Positions 5,739-7,444 of a stretch of 7,444 bases of DNA are shown here, one piece after another. Positions within the stretch are counted from its first letter, which is position 1, and every line of letters starts with the position of its first letter. A program made the translations under genes and the position numbers. The notes under the pieces were generated by a model that ran no database searches, had not been told where the DNA came from, and saw nothing but the letters and a program-made list of their open reading frames with translations. The stretch is from CALMRE01 sp964412895 (lineage in GTDB: Bacteria > UBP6 > UBA1177 > JAKLFG01), in the NCBI GenBank assembly GCA_964412895.1, contig CAYPQK010000121.1:1-7444 (forward strand). Direction: 5' to 3'.

Positions 5739-6578
5739 ATGAAGGATATCCAGAGTCAACGCGACGACCGGGGCCTGCCGGTCGACATGGTGGGCGTCGC
5801 GGCCATCCGCTATCCCATAACGGTCAAGGACAAACTTCGCGGCACGCAGGAAACGGTCGCGGCGGTCGGCATGGCGGTAGAACTCCTTCCCGAATTCAAG
5901 GGGACCCACATGAGCCGCTTCATCGAGATACTCAACCGCTTCCGCGGCGAGATCACGATGGCCAACATCCCCGACATCCTCAAGGAGACCCGCGAGAACC
6001 TCGGGTCGCCCAAGGCGATGATGAGCCTCGAGTTCCCCTACTTCATCGAGAAAAAATCGCCCGTTTCCGAAGCGCGGTCGCTCTTCCCCATCGAGGTGCT
6101 TTTCGACGGCTACGGCGACGAACAGGGGACCAGTTTCATCCTCGGCGTCCGCGTCCCGGTCACCACCCTCTGCCCCTGTTCGCAGGAGATCAGCGAATTC
6201 GGCGCCCACAATCAGCGCTCCTACATCACCGCCTACCTTTCGTTCGATCACTTCATCTGGATAGAGGATATCGTCGATAGATTAGAGGACTGCGCGAGTT
6301 CCGAGATATACCCGCTTCTCAAGCGGCCCGACGAGAAATATGTCACCGAAAAGGCCTTTACCCGCCCCCGCTTCGCCGAGGACATCGTGCGCGGCGCGGC
6401 CGAACTGCTGCTTGCCGAACCCGACATCCACTGGTTCATGACCGAGGCGATAAACCTCGAAAGCATCCATGCCCACAACGCCTATGCCCGGATCGAGCGG
6501 TTCCGCGACAAACGGCCGCTCCTCGCGGCACATCTACAGGTGTTCAAGGGATTTCGGCAACGGACCGGGACCTATTAG
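5739..6578 (+). CDS. folE2: GTP cyclohydrolase FolE2 (type IB)
   Basis: 279 residues, slightly longer than the usual 255-270. It converts GTP to 7,8-dihydroneopterin triphosphate in the cytoplasm, the first step toward folate and also toward queuosine-type deazapurines. The family signature is intact: PVTTLCPCSQEISEFGAHNQR (140-160), with the CPC pair (C145, C147; one is the catalytic/metal Cys) and H157. The C-terminal ESIHAHNAYA (241-250) carries the conserved Glu and His residues. The start ATG has CGGAGG five bases upstream; the frame is open back to 5175, but that part lies antisense to the adaptor gene and is spurious. FolE2 enzymes are less zinc-dependent than FolE, and in several bacteria folE2 is induced by zinc shortage. 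Whether that applies here is unknown. It is transcribed alone, divergent from the exporter operon and convergent with the DUF1566 gene. Confidence 0.96.
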   Translation: MKDIQSQRDDRGLPVDMVGVAAIRYPITVKDKLRGTQETVAAVGMAVELLPEFKGTHMSRFIEILNRFRGEITMANIPDILKETRENLGSPKAMMSLEFPYFIEKKSPVSEARSLFPIEVLFDGYGDEQGTSFILGVRVPVTTLCPCSQEISEFGAHNQRSYITAYLSFDHFIWIEDIVDRLEDCASSEIYPLLKRPDEKYVTEKAFTRPRFAEDIVRGAAELLLAEPDIHWFMTEAINLESIHAHNAYARIERFRDKRPLLAAHLQVFKGFRQRTGTY

Positions 6579-6597
6579 GGCGCGATGAATCGCGCCC
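6578..6597. repeat. Dispersed palindromic repeat, copy C
   Basis: GGGCGCGAT-GA-ATCGCGCCC is a perfect 9-bp stem with a 2-base loop, starting on the last base of the folE2 stop codon and followed by CTAC. It is the undisrupted form of copy A (2430-2450). No T-run follows on either strand, so it is a poor classical terminator despite its position between convergent genes. Confidence 0.85.
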
Positions 6598-6598
6598 C

Positions 6599-6626
6599 TA
6601 CTCACGACTCACTACTCACGACTCAC
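6599..6626. repeat. Two tandem copies of a 14-mer
   Basis: TACTCACGACTCAC occurs twice in direct tandem without mismatch (6599-6612, 6613-6626), between palindrome copy C and the stop codon of the DUF1566 gene. The unit itself contains two ACTCAC segments, giving a low-complexity look. It is intergenic and no function is evident. Confidence 0.9.
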
Positions 6627-6630
6627 GATC

Positions 6631-7444
6631 TTATCTGACGCACCTGACCGCGCCGGCCAGCGTCTTCATCTGAGAACCGACCGTACCGCCGATGGTGACA
6701 TAATAGGCGGCGTCGGCGAATCCGTCGGGACGGGTCGTCGAAGACCAGAACGAGTAAGAGATAAGGCCCGGAAAATCGGCCGGGGGATTCACCCAAGTGC
6801 GGTCGTATGCGGTGCGCAATTCGTTGACATTCGGCAGACGCCAGTCGGTGTAACCGCCGAACTCGCCCAGCTCACAATACGAAAGCGCCTCGGTCCAATC
6901 CGATACCGGGACCACATCGCTGTACCAGTAATCGCCGGTCCACATGATGCCGGTCTGCGAGTCGGTGTAGACCTGATCGCCGCCGCGCCATTCGGGGGTG
7001 AAGAACTTCGCCGCGGTCGGGAAATAGGCGGTACCGCGCACGCAGAGGACCTTAAGCGGCTCGGTCTTCGGATGAGGCTGGGTGGTCCCTATCGCAAAAT
7101 AGGTCGCCCATGCGCTCATCGTCGGGTTGGCCTGATTCTCGGTAGCACTCCAGAAATTGTCGCCGTTGAACATCGTGAAGATGCCGGTCGGCACCATCGG
7201 GCTCACGCCGCTGTAGTCGAGAAGACTCTCCATCTCCTGATCGCTCGGGAGACGCCAGTCGCTGAAGCCGCCGGTGGTCGCATTCTCGCAGTGAGCCACC
7301 GCCTGATCCCATGTACAGCTGGGACTACTGCCGCAATCGCTGTATATCTGCGGCACCGTCTGTTCCCACTGGATACCGGTGGAATCATCCTGAACCACAC
7401 CGGTCACCACGAAAGAGAAGTTCTTCGCGGCACCGCTGTACTGC
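6631..7444 (-). CDS. Protein with two DUF1566 (Lcl_C) domains, 5' end beyond window
   Basis: 270 codons plus a TAA stop are visible on the minus strand. The frame stays open to the window edge, so the N-terminus, including any signal peptide, is missing. Two tandem DUF1566/Lcl_C repeats can be aligned by eye. The first has DSTGIQW, GGFSDWRLPSDQEM, FWSATE and ends VLCVRG. The second has DSQTGIMW, GGYTDWRLPNVNELR, FWSSTT and ends VRCVR. DUF1566 domains, named from the C-terminus of a Legionella collagen-like protein, are usually found in secreted or surface proteins and have a C-type-lectin-like look. Paired Cys residues here would suit an extracytoplasmic location. A GTG at 7410 is in frame, but coding-like sequence (KNFSFVV) continues upstream, so it is probably not the start. 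Function is unknown; adhesion or surface binding is a guess. Confidence 0.88.
   Translation of the reverse strand, partial: QYSGAAKNFSFVVTGVVQDDSTGIQWEQTVPQIYSDCGSSPSCTWDQAVAHCENATTGGFSDWRLPSDQEMESLLDYSGVSPMVPTGIFTMFNGDNFWSATENQANPTMSAWATYFAIGTTQPHPKTEPLKVLCVRGTAYFPTAAKFFTPEWRGGDQVYTDSQTGIMWTGDYWYSDVVPVSDWTEALSYCELGEFGGYTDWRLPNVNELRTAYDRTWVNPPADFPGLISYSFWSSTTRPDGFADAAYYVTIGGTVGSQMKTLAGAVRCVR

Noticed and set aside
5616..6251. Minus-strand open frame of 211 codons opposite folE2
   Set aside because: It is a shadow of folE2, with no domain and composition typical of antisense GC-rich sequence.
6578..6597. Palindrome copy C as an intrinsic terminator of folE2
   Set aside because: No T-run follows on either strand. 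I keep it as a repeat only.

Overview
The window looks like chromosomal DNA of a Gram-negative bacterium. It encodes a periplasmic adaptor and an FtsX/LolC-type permease, which only make sense with a periplasm. Most of it (about 2.5 to 7.4 kb) is GC-rich with strongly G/C-ending codons, while the first 2.4 kb is clearly more AT-rich. I cannot name a phylum from sequence alone. The mix of FolE2, a split MacAB/Lol-like exporter, a DUF1566 protein and dispersed GTAGGGGCG palindromes would fit an environmental lineage.

Region 1 (1-2403, minus strand) is a two-gene, AT-rich, defence-like operon. A good promoter (TTGAAA-17-TACAAT) drives a Dam/DpnM-class adenine-N6 methyltransferase. Its stop codon overlaps the start of the next gene (ATGA). 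That gene is open over all 508 codons to the window edge. Read on the minus strand, it encodes an N-terminal Mrr-like PD-(D/E)xK nuclease domain (D104, E117-C-K119) followed by a DndB-type DGQHR domain (D337-R341, then FVDINSEQKKV). This methylase plus nuclease-DGQHR pair is the most interesting item here: it resembles a restriction-modification or modification-sensing system of unusual architecture. The methylase gene also contains an A9 tract; gain or loss of one A would truncate the enzyme before its DPPY motif.

Region 2 (about 2404-2512) is the junction between the AT-rich and GC-rich parts. It holds two hairpin-forming repeats, one of which probably terminates the exporter operon.

Region 3 (2513-5651, minus strand) is a tightly overlapping three-gene exporter operon in the order adaptor, permease, ATPase. 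It has a near-consensus promoter (TTGACA-17-TATCAT). The ATPase has Arg where the H-loop His is expected.

Region 4 (5604-5738) is a divergent promoter region. A perfect 7-bp inverted repeat lies between the two -35 boxes.

Region 5 (5686-6578, plus strand) is folE2, the GTP cyclohydrolase for folate or queuosine-type pathways. It is followed by another copy of the palindrome and a tandem 14-mer. Region 6 (6631-7444, minus strand) is the 3' part of a gene with two DUF1566/Lcl_C domains, convergent with folE2. No tRNA, rRNA, CRISPR array, transposase or integrase was seen.
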